Shown here piece after piece: positions 25,326 through 39,601 of a stretch of DNA of 64,000 bases. The stretch spans positions 132,816,465 to 132,880,464 of the forward strand of contig NC_134414.1 of NCBI RefSeq assembly GCF_030867145.1, given 5' to 3'. Every line of letters starts with the position of its first letter. Positions within the stretch are counted from its first letter, which is position 1. Source of the stretch: Opisthocomus hoazin. Taxonomy: Eukaryota; Chordata; Aves; Opisthocomiformes; Opisthocomidae. Under the pieces are notes generated by a model. That model was not told where the DNA came from. It saw only the letters and a list, made by a program, of their open reading frames with translations, and made no database searches. The translations under genes and the position numbers were made by a program.

Positions 25326-25925
25326 TTCCATGTTTTGAGCCCCTGTTTTATTTGAAGTCGCAGAGTGCCACGGGCAAGCGCATGATGTCCTGTTTCCTTT
25401 GTGTCATTTCTTGCTTGCTACCTAATTTTTTTTAGCCATTCTGCAAGAGCCCTGGGAAGGGGCTCCATATGCACATCGTGCCTCCAGCAGAGGGACTTGG
25501 CCTCCCCCCCCCCCAGTTCCTGCCGTACAGAACGCCGGGTTAGCTGCGCCCCGGGGTTCTGGGCAGCGTGCTGCCAGGGGGCTGTTCGCCCGTTCTCAGC
25601 GGCTGAGCCCCGGGAGAGCGGAGTTTCGCAGAGGCTGGCTTCACGCTGCTGCGCAGTCCCCCTGGGAGGGCTTCCTCCAGGAGCCGGGCTCTAGCCGCGC
25701 CTTCCTCTCCATCTCCTGGTCAAAGCAAGCAACGACGCTCACGCCGAAAAGGTGATTTTTTTCTGAACGATCGGCTGTATCACGTTCAAAACAAAATATT
25801 TTACTTTCAGGGATGTTCACTGTTGCTTTTGAGTATCGATGTGGTAGGTTTTGGTTAACTTCTAAGTGGAGCGCCTGTAATTCCTGAACCAGGGTATTAT
25901 TTCCTTTCGGGAGCGGAGAGGAAGG
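25326..25925. other. Upstream flank of GTPBP8
   Basis: GC content rises towards the CpG island. A run of C occurs near 25505-25515. No exon recognised. Confidence 0.4.
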
Positions 25926-25929
25926 GATC

Positions 25930-28724
<2,795 letters not shown>

Positions 28725-28881
28725 GAAGTCTGGCTCCTGGTCTGCTCGGCTCATCCAGAACAAAAGGTGCCAAAGCTAGAGGTCTGGGGTTTGTTGTAAA
28801 TAACCGGAGGTACTGGAATTTATTTTTTGATAGACCTGTATAATTTTTTGGATAAATTAATAATTGTAGGGCTTTTTGTTT

Positions 28882-28887
28882 AATAAA
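28882..28887 (+). promoter_or_regulatory. Poly(A) signal AATAAA of GTPBP8
   Basis: AATAAA lies 158 bases after the GTPBP8 stop codon in AT-rich sequence. Confidence 0.65.
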
Positions 28888-31800
28888 TTCATCAGTTCAG
28901 GAAGTTTGCACTATGAATGAATCCAGGTTATTACAAAACTGTTTTATAAAACCTGCCTGGTTGTGTTAAGGAGAAAAAAGCAAAAAGAATCTCCAAAGAG
29001 AAGCTAAATTTTAATACAGCATTTGCTCTCTCTCCAGTTAAATGTTCGAAAAGCTACCACTGCCTGCATAAGCTCTTCTATACATAGGATACCAGAGATA
29101 GTCTAGTAATCTTATTAATAAAAAGACATTTAGTTTAGAAAAGAGAAAACATAGCCCTACCATTAAGCCAACTGTACTTGCCCAGTTGAATTGAGTGACA
29201 CACAGAGGTTTACTTCTCTCGGCTGATATAGCAGGGGCCAAAGCCTCGCACCTGGGCACCCTGCCTCCTGCTGTAAGGCGATCTGGAGGGAAACAGCCAA
29301 CGCGTCGGCTGTGAAGGTGTGTTTAGGACTTCTTGTATGTTTTGCTGTTGTAACTCCTCTGCATCGTGCGTTCCGTAGGTGCAGCGTGATAGCACGCCTC
29401 GCATGCGTGCATCAAGTTGTCCCGGTTCCAGGTGGGTGAAGGGAAGGACACATCTTCAGATCTGCTTTCTGATCACTGTTGGCTTGAAACAGAGTGGAAC
29501 CCAGGGGAACTCTCTCCTTCTGCACTTTCTCATCTGTCAGTGCTGCATCCATGTTCTGTTTTAAATCCAGTGTGAAGCTCTGCAGCTGCGCTCAGAGGAA
29601 TTGCCAGAGATGAGACACCGTGTCCGTGTCCTGTGTCTGTTCTACCCCGGCAGCTGCAGCACTGATGCCCCGTCCCCTGCCGGGGCACGGTAGCAGCTGG
29701 CAGAGCTGTGTCCCACAGCAGCTAAGAGCACACGAAGCTGGCTCGTTACAAGGCACAGAATTGGGGAAAAAAAAAAAAAAAAAAAAGGACTGCATCAATA
29801 GCAGTAGTTGTTACAAGAGAACTTAGGCAAAGCTATTAAATACCTGTATGTCAAGCTCTGGCACTGTCTTGTCGTGTCTTCACATTGCCAAGTGTGCATA
29901 TGCAGTTGTCAAAGTTACTCTGTAACCTCAAGAAAGGGCAGGTCTTTTGTGAGCCACTCTGAGGTGTTTCTAGTGTTTTGTTACGGAATCTCTTGTAACT
30001 CCCCAACTAGACACCAGGTGAGCTCTGTTTTCAGTATACATGTAAGAAGTCGGGGTGTGGGGAATACAGCAGAAAGATGTGGATCTTTAGTTTCTACATC
30101 TTAGCAGAGATCAAACCTGTAATTCTCTAATATTTTACCTCTAATCCCAAAGTGCTCCAGGGCAAACCAGCCCATAGGATGCTGGATCCCAGGGAAAACT
30201 GCAGTGGTATCTAGACAAATGGAACAGGTGCAAGTGAACACTTCAGGAATAATCTTTTCCAGGTACCTTAAAACCAGGATCTTCCAAAAGCATCTGTCTT
30301 GCCAAGGCTGTCATTTTCAAGGCCTCAGCCATGACTGAAGACCCTCTGAAAGTACGTCTGGTGTGTAAAAAAGTGCAGTTCTGTTTTCAGTCCCTCTTCA
30401 GAACAAAACGCCTTGCAGCGCTAGGAAGTCTCTTATTAACCACTTCAATGCGTTAAATATGTCTGCTAAATCTATTTGTATAAAAAGTGCTTTGAAATGT
30501 CAGCAAAGTGAGTGGGACCCCGTGATCCTCGTGGGTGTATACAGGTGCCATGAGGTGTCCGTAGTGGAAGCCACACGGAGCTAGGTCATACAGTTTCTTA
30601 CAGCTGTACCAGAAGCAGTAGTTGCAGTCTGAGCCTGAAGAACCACCTCTGGACACATCTGGGGTTTCTGCTGTACTGGTCAGAAGAGCTTCATTCACAG
30701 CTGCTTAAAATACTGGAACAACTCTTGTATTTTCCTCAGTCAGGAGGGAACACCGCGGTTTTGTTACATGCAAGGATCAGTGCCCCCGTGACAGGTGAGG
30801 TAGTAAATAAAATCAATTCCCCCCCTTCACTTAAACATTAAAACTCCCATTTAGGAGCCTTCAGGGAATGTGCTTTGGGTAAGCAGGCCTCTGACGCACT
30901 AGCGGAGTTCCTTGCCTTAAGGAACACGCTGTGTTGCTGAGCGAGGAACTGCACCGTCTCAGGCCAGGGTCACAAAAGCTCTCCCTGTCTTCTTCCCCTC
31001 TCATTGATCAGTGGTGAGCCTGGCAGCATACTGAAGTAGCGGAGATCATTTCAGTTTTAAATGCCTTTGGTGTCTTAAATTGTTTGCAGTTTATGCACCA
31101 CACTGCAGGCACCCGGCATTATCTTGTAAAGCTTTGCCTCTTCTGCACCTGTTGTTTTACAGAAGTGACGCTGAGTACAGGCTGCTATGGAAAAGGGTTT
31201 TACCTTGTGCATCTCTCCGGTCTCTCAGCAGTGTTTTCTCCTTTTTCTTCCTCTGCTGTGCCTGGTCTAGTCTGTCACCATCACCCTGGCACCACAAAGC
31301 CGGTATTTTGACCGTATTCTTGCAACAGTCCCCTAGAGTCACTGTAGCATAGAACGCATTTCAGTAGGGATGACCAGATACTACGTCAATAATTCTATTC
31401 ATATTAATGAAGTACGTAAACAGGTTTCTTGGGTTATTTGAAGAAGCCGAGGGGTGGGGTTTAGCAGGGAGACCTTTCAGATTTAGCCTCTCTGAGGCAT
31501 TTACACAGAGAGGCGACATGCACTAAGGCAGAAAGAGCTCTGCGTTACTGTCACTTCGAAGGTCGTTTCGGTGTTGCCACCTTTCACTCTTCACCGTGTC
31601 GAAGTGGGGCCCAGCGCTGTTTTCAGACTCTGCTCGGAACAAGGCTGCATTGCAGTAGGAGCTCCCTGGTACGGTATGAAACAAATTTTGGATGCCAAAT
31701 AGAACATGCCAAGTGTTAAAATGCAGACAATTCATTCTGCATTGAGTGGGCTGGCTGCCCGTGGGAAGCCAGATACTGTCACCTCAGTGGTTCAAGTTCC

Positions 31801-32203
31801 TGGCAAGAGAGGACACAGAAATTTCAGCAGCAGCTCATGTTTCCAGTCTGTATCGCTGGCTAATCCTACCCATGCTTGAGATTACCTTAGTACCTGCTCA
31901 CCCCAGCTCTAGTGTGATACTGTATTTTATGGAGACATTGTAGCTGTTTCTGTGCAAGCAGGGACAAAGCCAGGGAGACAGACATACAGCTTCCTGCATC
32001 GCTCTCCTGCTCAGGTGTTCTGGAAGCAGAGTAGGACCAGAACCCATTGCCAGGAGAGGCAGAGGAGGGAGGAATACGTTGTGCTTTTGTCCCATGCTAC
32101 AAACAGGACACGAGATGAGAGGAAAGGAACAGAACCAAGAAAAGGCAAACTGATCTTGCATTACATCTCAAAATAAAGATGGTAAGTCAATAAACTGAGA
32201 GGC
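28888..32203. other. Intergenic, GTPBP8 to LTR-like block
   Basis: About 3.3 kb. It holds a 20-base A run at about 29766-29786 and one minus-strand open segment (30453-30708) listed separately. No other gene or element recognised. Confidence 0.4.
30453..30708 (-). CDS. Possible unassigned terminal exon, minus strand
   Basis: An 81-codon minus frame with non-random composition: SDCNYCFWYSCKKLYDLAPC, then GFHYGHLMAPVYTHEDHGVP, ending at a TAA. Just upstream on the minus strand is a possible acceptor (TATTTTAAGCAG) and the frame stays open to it. I do not recognise the protein and found no partner exon that I can defend. It could be the last exon of an unannotated gene, a decayed exon or chance. 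Confidence 0.2.
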
Positions 32204-32973
32204 TGTAGCAGGTGAACTATTGAGAGAAGTCAGTGTAGTGGCATTAACCAGAAGGTTTTATTAAACAATGATTAAATGATGATTAAACGATGATGAGACA
32301 GTGGTCAAACACTCCACTAATTGCTACACTTCAAGCTAGCTTGTATACAGTATGCTTTAGATCTAATATAAAATGTAGTTTACCTCGCTGTAGATACCGG
32401 GTGCAGGTAAGGGATCTCGACCTCGAGGACGAACCTTGGAGCTGTCAAGGGGAGCTTGCCACTGCGCAGCTCGCTGCTGTGCAGGAGAGCTCAGCGGGCT
32501 GCGGTGGCTGCTCACGGGTACAGCTTAAAGCGATTGACCTCTAGTCAAGCTCCCTTCTGGTGCAGATGCAGCTGCGCAGCCCCAGCAGCTGTGGTTTCAT
32601 CTGGTCCCAGCTCAGGCAGGTACTGCTAGCTTCTGGTAAGGCACGACCTAAATCCCTTCGGTTCCTGAGAAGATGGGGCCTCCCACGATTTCTCAAGGTT
32701 TGTACAACAGGGCTGACTTCACTCAGGCCTACTAGTTGGTGACCTGAGCCAAAGCACTGGTAATCCAGTCAGCGTGGGTGCACCCGTCGCAGGGGCACGA
32801 CTCACCTCGACAGCCCTCTGTAAGAAGCCACCCCCTCCACACTAGGCTGTAGACAGCCCTATAACTTCCTTTTATTCTTACCTGGTGCATTCACAGCTGG
32901 TTCGTAGCTAAAAACACCACCAACAAAAAGCAAAGTAAGCGCCCCTTCCTTACCTACACAAGTGATGTTAACA
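32204..32973 (-). mobile_element. LTR-like block, reverse strand
   Basis: About 770 bases bounded on the minus strand by TGTTAACATCACTTG at the 32973 end and CACCTGCTACA at the 32204 end, that is TG...CA ends. It has an AATAAA on the minus strand (32257-32262) and a GC-rich body unlike the flanks. Read as a solo LTR of an endogenous retrovirus. No matching target-site duplication was seen at these exact ends, so the limits or the identity may be wrong. Old, non-coding fossil. Confidence 0.4.
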
Positions 32974-34439
32974 CCGGGTTTGGTAAGTGCAGGTGGATCT
33001 GTTCCTAAGAACTAGCCACTGCATTAAGCCTGTGTGCACAGAGTTATTTTAACACTAATTTAACGCTGTCCACGCACTTGTTAAATATTTGATCTCTGAC
33101 TACAGCTGTGCCTAGTCTACTTATAAGCATCTCTTATATAAGCACAGAAAACTGTTTTGCTTAGTAAAGTAATTATTGAGAAGCATTCAACTGTTTAGTT
33201 AAATATACAGCAGATCTTTCCAGGGAAGGTAGTTCACATTTTTATATTCTAATAATCTACAATGGTATTTTATGCACCTTATGGCATATTTACCAAGTTT
33301 GTACCAGACAATAAATCTATCACCTGCACAGACATAGCTACTTAAACCAGTATTTTCTTTGAAAAACATTGAGAATGATGGAAAACATACTATGCCAGCA
33401 AGTAGTAACGGGCGAGGGGGGAATACATCTTAGCGCTCTTCTGGCTAATGCTGTTCCCCAAGAAGCTATCCTCCTCTGGTTCTTGTGTGATGAATACAGT
33501 GCTGCTGGGCTGTTGCCCTCGGCCCTGGTGCCAGCACAGAATGTGGCGTGCTGGGGCGGCACCAGCCCCGAGCTCCCTCAAGGAAGGCTGTTCAGACTCA
33601 GACAGCGAAAGGTGCCGTACTCACTTCTTTTGAATTCATTCCTTGGGATCCTTCAGTGCTTCATCAAGACTCGCTCCGGCTCCGCTCTGCAGTAGGGTTT
33701 TGTTTCTCCAGTGTCTGCACCTCAGCTGCACCTTCTTCCTCTTCAGCTTCCTACAGAAAAACCTGCATTCAGACGAAACTTGGCAAGCCACTTGTTGCAG
33801 CAGAAGAGTGAGCCTCCTACTGGAGACATAATAGATGTCCTCTTTACGAGGAAGAATTTCTTGACAAAAAGGTAGACGTGTAAGCAAGCCAAGTATGACT
33901 ACAGTTTGCACGCTGTCAGAAAGTACTGCTGACAGCTTTGGCTCACAGCAGCCAGGGTTCAGGTGGCCAAAGTATTTACAACATTTGGGGTAAAGGAATA
34001 GTTTTGGACAATTTTTAAAGACCATTCTAACAGAAAAATATTCCTTTTATTCCCTCTTTAGTGGGTCCCCAACATGACTCCCAAGGCATAATCAAGACAT
34101 TTGTTCTAAAGTTAGTAATCTAAAGGAGTACTTCTACGAAATTCACCAAAAATATTAAGAGTACCAATGCCATCAGGAAAGGAAGAAAAAACCCACAAGT
34201 TTTTTCCTAAAACAAAACTCAGAAATTGAACTTAGTTTTGAGCTTTAATACAGCACATCCACTGTTTTTTGCATCTGCAGAATACACAGATTTACAGTGA
34301 ACATACTATATCTGCGCAGGAACTCAGCTTCAAATCACAAACCAATTGCCAACCAAAGGCAAAGGGGAAGCTGCTCTCATATCAGCTGTTCCATAATTAC
34401 CTGTTGTGAGGACAAAGGTGCCTTCTTCACAAGCTTCAG
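32974..34439. other. Intergenic, with one possible minus-strand exon
   Basis: No gene recognised on the plus strand. A minus-strand segment at 33636-34025 is open for 129 codons, and a short acidic frame with its own acceptor (33669-33752) overlaps it; see findings. Confidence 0.35.
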
Positions 34440-36240
34440 GACAAGAGGAGAGGCCAGTAAGGGGGACAGCTTTCGTGGGAGTGTGCTACAGACCACCCAA
34501 CCAGGGTAACAAAGTGGAAGGACACTCTCCCCTCTTCAAGCAACTCCAGGAAGTCTCTGTATCAGACTCAGGTTCTCATGGCTGACTTGAACCTCCCCGG
34601 TGTCTGCTGGAAGGGCGACGAGACACAAGCAGCCAAGATTTCCATGGGGTGTCAGCAACAGCTTCGCGACACAGCTATCGAATGGGCCAGCCAGGGGTGA
34701 CGCACAGTAGCACCTGCCGCTCGCTAACAAAGGAGGAGCTCACCGGGGACGTGGTAGTCAACTCGGCCGTAGTGGTGATGAAGTCGTGGAGTTGAAGGTC
34801 CCGAGGGGAGTGATGAAACAGAGTAGCAGATCCTGGACTTTGCCTACTCAGGGAGCGACTACATGAGATCCTATGGAAGGCGGCTCTGATGGGTGAAGGG
34901 AAGCTCGGGAAGGCTGGCAGGTCTTTAATGAGAGCATCCTCCACGCACAAGAACGGGCCATCCTTGTAGTCGGGAAGACAAGCAGGCTTACTAGGAGATC
35001 GGTTTGGCTGCCCTGTGAACCCATGATGGAGCTCCAGCATAAAAGGGCAGCATATAGAAGGTGGAAACAGGGACAGGCTACAAAGGAGGAATTTAGAAAC
35101 ATTCCCCAGGTGTGCAGCGATGGTATGAGGAAAGCCAGAACTCAGCTGCAGCTGAGTCTTTTCAAGGATGTCGAGGGCAATCAGAATTTCTGCAGTTACA
35201 CTGGGAAATGTAGGCCTGTTGCTGAGTGGGTCATACATCCCAACACCTCTGCTTCTTCTTACCAAAAAGGTCTCAGAGGCCTTTGAAATATGTAAGAGTG
35301 CAAGAGGAGAGCTGCCAGCTGTGGATGAGGATCAAGCTAGGGATTTCTCGAGAGAGATGGATTCCTACAAGTCCAGGAGACCTGACGGGCTACATCTGAG
35401 CGTACTGAGAGACCTGGCAGATGTCCCTGCAAGGTGCAGGTCCCTGGTGACTGGAAGAAAGCAAATGCCGCAGCCCTCTTCAAAGATGTCAAAAGAACAA
35501 CCCAGGGAACTGCAGGTTCAGCCAGCTTCACCTCTGTCCCTGGGAAAAATCATGGGGTGAGTTATCTTCGAGTGTATTTCTGGGCATGTGAAAGAGAAGC
35601 AAGGCTTTGGAGACAGCATGAATTTATCAAGGGTAAATCACACCTGACCAACCCGACTGCCTTCTATGATAAAATGACTGGATTTTTGTCTGAGGGGACA
35701 GTAGCAGATGTCATATAACCCAAAATTTTCACACTGTCTCCTGCATTATTCTAGTATCCAAATGAGGACATTACAGCCTGGACAGGTGCACAGCTACATC
35801 ACCAAAAACAGGTTCAATAATTGGGCTCAGACAGTAGAAGTGAGTGGGTCATACGCTACCTGCATGGCAGTGACCAGTGGAACACCGTAAGGGTCTGTCC
35901 CAGGATGCATCCAGTGTGACATCTCTGTGAGTGATCTGGAGCAGGGGAGGAGGTGACTTCCTGCAAAAATGTGTGTCTGGCACCGAGCTGGGGGAACAGC
36001 TGACGTGCTTGAGGGTAGGGCTGCCACTCAGCGGGAGGAAAGGGCTGACAGCAACCTTACGAATCTCAGCAAGGGCAAGTGCAAGTCTTGCTCAAGTGAA
36101 GGAAGAGCCTCTGGCAACCATGCAGGCCAGGCACTGACCAACTGGGAAAAGACCACTTTTCTGACCTCACAGCTGACCCTGTTTTATGCAGGGGAACGGA
36201 CCAGATGCTTCCTGAGGTCCCTTTCAAACAACTGATCTGA
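34440..36240 (+). mobile_element. CR1: Old, long CR1-type LINE
   Basis: A diverged plus-strand LINE. The 5' part around 34475-34620 resembles the CR1 endonuclease end ('gtgtgctacagaccacccaa', then 'gctgacttgaacctccccgg'). The middle (35330-35410) encodes SYKSRRPDGLHLSVLRDLAD, the CR1 reverse-transcriptase PDGLHPRVLRELAD block. The 3' part around 36190-36230 recalls the CR1 tail ('gaggtccctttcaaacaact'). Its frame is broken many times and internal pieces are missing. It is the oldest-looking and longest CR1 in the window, with approximate limits. Confidence 0.65.
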
Positions 36241-36303
36241 CCACTTAACAATGAGTGTTGCATGCAGATTTGGGGAGGGTCAACAAATCCATCTCCGAGT
36301 ATT

Positions 36304-36580
36304 CATAGAATCACAGAATGGTAAGGGTTGGAAAGGACCTAAAGATCATCTGGTTCCAAGCCCCTGCCGTGAGCAGGGACATCTTCCACTAGACCAGGTT
36401 GCTCAGAGCTCCATCCAACCTGGCCTTGAACACTGCCAGGGAGGGGGCAGCCACAGCTTCTCTGGACAACCTGTGCCAGTGTTTCACCACCCTCACGGTG
36501 AAGAATTTTTTGCTAATACCTAACCTAAATCTGCCCTCTTTTAGTTTAGAGCCGTTCCCCCATCACTACACATCCCTATG
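36304..36580 (-). mobile_element. CR1: CR1 LINE, reverse-strand 3' end
   Basis: Tail at 36304 ('catagaatcacagaatggta' on plus), then the 3' UTR and the end of the ORF (the minus strand encodes a KNFFTVRVVKHWHRL-like stretch). Truncated near 36580. Confidence 0.88.
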
Positions 36581-36729
36581 CCACAGCTTCAGTCTAGTAT
36601 AACTACAATTTCTGGTTTTGTAAAATTAAAAAATTAATTGCAAGAAGAAAAGGATGCTCAGAGCATCCCTGCTTCCACAGGAACAGGATTTTAGAGGCTG
36701 AAGCACGCCCATCTCTGCATCGGGGGCGA

Positions 36730-37560
36730 TGCTGCACGCTTTACAGCGAGTCGTGCAGCCGCGAGTGCCAGTGACCGACCCAAGGCGAACGCTCCGGGCT
36801 GCGCTGCTCCTCGCAGGCCCCGAGCTGCCCCTTTCCGGGCCCAGCGCCTGCGCAGCCCGAGCCCACGCTGCGTCCCCCGGCATCCCCGGCCCTTCCTCGG
36901 GCGAGCAGAGCCGCAGTTCGTCGGCGCCGGGAAGCGGTCACCCAGCCAGCGGGCCCCGTCCGCCCGGCAGGGCCGCTGGAGCCGAGCCGCCACCGAGATC
37001 CCGCCGCACCACAACGTGGCGGCCTCCGCGAGGGCGGGCCTGGGGCGGCGGAAGCTCTTCCGGGCCGCCCGGCAGCGCCCGGCGGGGTTTGGTGGCCATG
37101 GCCGACGAGGAGGAGGATGTGCCGGTGAGTGGTAGCGGGCGGACGGGCGGGAGGGAGGCTCCGTGGGGCCGGCCGCGGCCCGGGCGCTGACGGCCGCCTC
37201 CCCTCCGGTCTGCCCCTGCAGTTCGAAGAAGACGCGGAGGACGCCGGCGGGGGCCTGGACGGCGGGCAGGGCCGGAGGAAGAGGCTGTTCTCCAAAGAGC
37301 GTGAGTCGAGCCGGGCCGCCGGGCTCGCTGCGGCCTGGCCGGCACGGCCCGGGCTCCGAGGCGGCAGCCGCGGCGCTCCCAGCTCGGCTTTCCCCCGCCG
37401 AGCCGCGGACCGCGGACCGCTGCCGGGTGGGACCCTCTGGGCCGGGCCGTGCGCGGTCGGTGTCGCCGTCGGGCCGCCCAGGGCTGGCGCTGCCCCGCAG
37501 CCGCCTGTGCCGTCCCGCCGGGCCCCGCTCACGCCGAGTGTCTCCTCCCGCAGTGAGGTG
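36730..37560. promoter_or_regulatory. CpG island promoter of TAF13
   Basis: Very CpG-rich block covering the TAF13 start codon and its first two introns. The minus-strand open frames across it (290 and 263 codons) are P/R/G/A-rich and composition-driven. Confidence 0.7.
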
Positions 37561-38718
37561 CATGATGTACGGCTTCGGGGACGACCAGAACCCCTACACG
37601 GAATCGGTGGACATTCTGGAGGACCTGGTAATAGAGTTTATCACAGAAATGGTGAGTCAGCTCCAGACAGCGGGGTCAAAACTTCCCAAGGCTTTGGTCT
37701 TCTGAAGGCTAACACCTCTGACTCGAACACTGCGCTGTCCCAGGCCCGAAATGCTGACACTCGTGGGAAAAAGCTAAACTTAGACTTTGCTTTTCCAAGA
37801 TTAAGGCAAAATTCATGCCTCTTGCTCCATCTGGATTCAGAACAAAGTCCTTAAGTAGCAGTCAGATTGGTATTGGGGGTGGGGGGGAACACGCGGATGA
37901 CTCTGGGGTTCACTTTGGTGGCACCACTGTGCGTGCAGCTGATAAAAGACAAGGGTCAGTTTTCCGAGTCTGCCGACTTTCTGTGTACTCCTCCTGTCTT
38001 TACACGGATGGGAACATAGCTCTGTGCTACAGCAGTAGTCAGAGCTTCTGGGGCCTGAAGCCATCCCTCTTCCAGACGTTTGGATACTGTTTGAAACTTT
38101 ATTTTTTGAAAAAAAAGTTACTCCTACTGTTTGTGGATCCCCTTTCTTTTGAAAGGTTGGCCTTGCCTTCCCTCATCAAAATGCCCTAAACTGTCCTGTG
38201 CTACAGGTACTTCACGTTGCTTCCAAGTTCTGCCTGATGCTGTTCACCTTCAAGCACTCTGCAGGCCGGGTGTCCCACACGGAACCCAGCTCTAGTTCTG
38301 ATGCCATTACTGTCATGTGTGTATAGTGGCATGTGCTGGGTGTAACCGACAGGCAGCTGGGGACAGCAGAGCGACAGCAAGTCCATGGCTTACTGGGAAG
38401 TTCTCTGGTGACTAGGATGGTGGTGCCCTGATCCTGCCATTGCTTGCCTTTTGATTATAAAATGACAGGAAATAAAGTGGAATTGAGAGTTTTAAAGAAG
38501 CTAAGGGGCACAGAAACCCTGATGACTTTCCTCTTTTCCTCTAACAGACACACAAGGCCATGTCCATTGGGCGGCAGGGCCGTGTACAGGTTGAGGACAT
38601 TGTCTTTCTGATCCGCAAGGACCCCCGGAAGTTTGCCAGAGTTAAAGACCTCCTAACCATGAACGAAGAACTGAAACGAGCCAGAAAGGCCTTTGATGAA
38701 GCGAACTACGGATCTTGA
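37098..38718 (+). CDS. TAF13: TFIID subunit 13 (TAF13)
   Basis: Histone-fold subunit of general transcription factor TFIID, pairing with TAF11 in the nucleus. Four exons: 37098-37124, 37222-37300, 37554-37651, 38548-38718. Phases agree and give 124 aa, the same length as human TAF13. The acidic N-terminus MADEEEDVP is followed by GGQGRRKRLFSKELRCMMYG, then FGDDQNPYTESVDILEDLVI, then THKAMSIGRQGRVQVEDIVF, and it ends KAFDEANYGS. It is almost identical to the mammalian protein except in the acidic linker. The ATG has a good Kozak context (GCCATGG). All introns are GT-AG, so this is not a processed retrocopy. It runs convergently with NEPRO, with about 450 bases between its poly(A) signal and the NEPRO stop. 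Confidence 0.97.
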
Positions 38719-39151
38719 CTCTGTGTGCAGGCTACACTGGGGCATTACTTGGGCACCTGCTGCCCAGAAGGAAGGAACGTCATGGGTGTTGTTTGGAGGG
38801 GCCAGTCAGGCTGGAGGTGACTGCTGAGATGTCTGCCCTCACTCCCAGCTGCTTCTGAAATTATCCAAGCAGCTGAATGCTACCTGATTGTATGTGGCAT
38901 ACTTGGGTAATTTTATGCCATTTTATGAAGTGAGAAAAGATCTCTGTAATGATTCTTATAGTGGCGGGAAGTCTGTTTGAAGTAGGGTTGTGTTCAGTCG
39001 GATACCTAGAGGACTAATGATGGGCGATTCTCTGCAACTGTTTCGGTTATCGCTGGGTATTCCTATGACATGAAACCTAGAAAATGGATCTTGGTTAACT
39101 GGACAGTCTTCAACACCAAAGTTCTGCTCTTTGTTCTGTATGTGCTCTTTG

Positions 39152-39157
39152 AATAAA
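39152..39157 (+). promoter_or_regulatory. Poly(A) signal AATAAA of TAF13
   Basis: AATAAA in 'ttgaataaactttttaag', 434 bases after the TAF13 stop. It fits a single long 3' UTR. Confidence 0.65.
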
Positions 39158-39601
39158 CTTTTTAAGTTTGTGCCCACTCCTCATAACTAAACTTTCACTG
39201 ATGGATTCACACAAGGTGCATAATACAGGGTTTTAGCACTTAACTGCCTAGGAAGGTTATTTTTTCGTCTGTCCCAATGGGCACAGCTCTTTGTTTTCTA
39301 CCACTATTAAGCCTAGGAAACTGAAGTTAACCTATTTCAGCTTTACTTGCACTTACAGCCTTTCCTTACCCCTGCTCCTGGACAAGGCTAGGTAAAAGGA
39401 TGAAGGCTATTCAGCTGCTTGGAACACCCTTCCATTAATATAGCTGCTTTACAAAACCATAATAAAATAGTTGCTACTTTCTTAACAATTCAGGGTTTAA
39501 GTACCAAGACACCATTAGGGTTCTGAGGGTTTTTACTAAAAAAAAAAAACCACAACAAAAATTGGAATGACTTGACCCCTTTCCTCCTTGCAAGTCCAGG
39601 G
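39158..39601. other. Convergent spacer between TAF13 and NEPRO
   Basis: About 440 bases that should include the NEPRO 3' UTR on the minus strand. I did not find a canonical AATAAA for NEPRO. Confidence 0.4.

Noticed and set aside
33780-34025. Faint resemblance of a minus-strand peptide (KEDIYYVSSRRLTLL) to a SPO11 DIYY stretch
   Set aside because: Only a few residues match, no flanking catalytic motif, and SPO11 is not expected at this locus.
34675-35265. 196-codon minus open frame
   Set aside because: Antisense to the old plus-strand CR1; no recognisable domain or splice support.
36691-37563. 290- and 263-codon minus open frames opposite TAF13 exons 1-3
   Set aside because: Same GC-bias artefact; low-complexity P/R/G/A peptide with no domain, antisense to confirmed exons.
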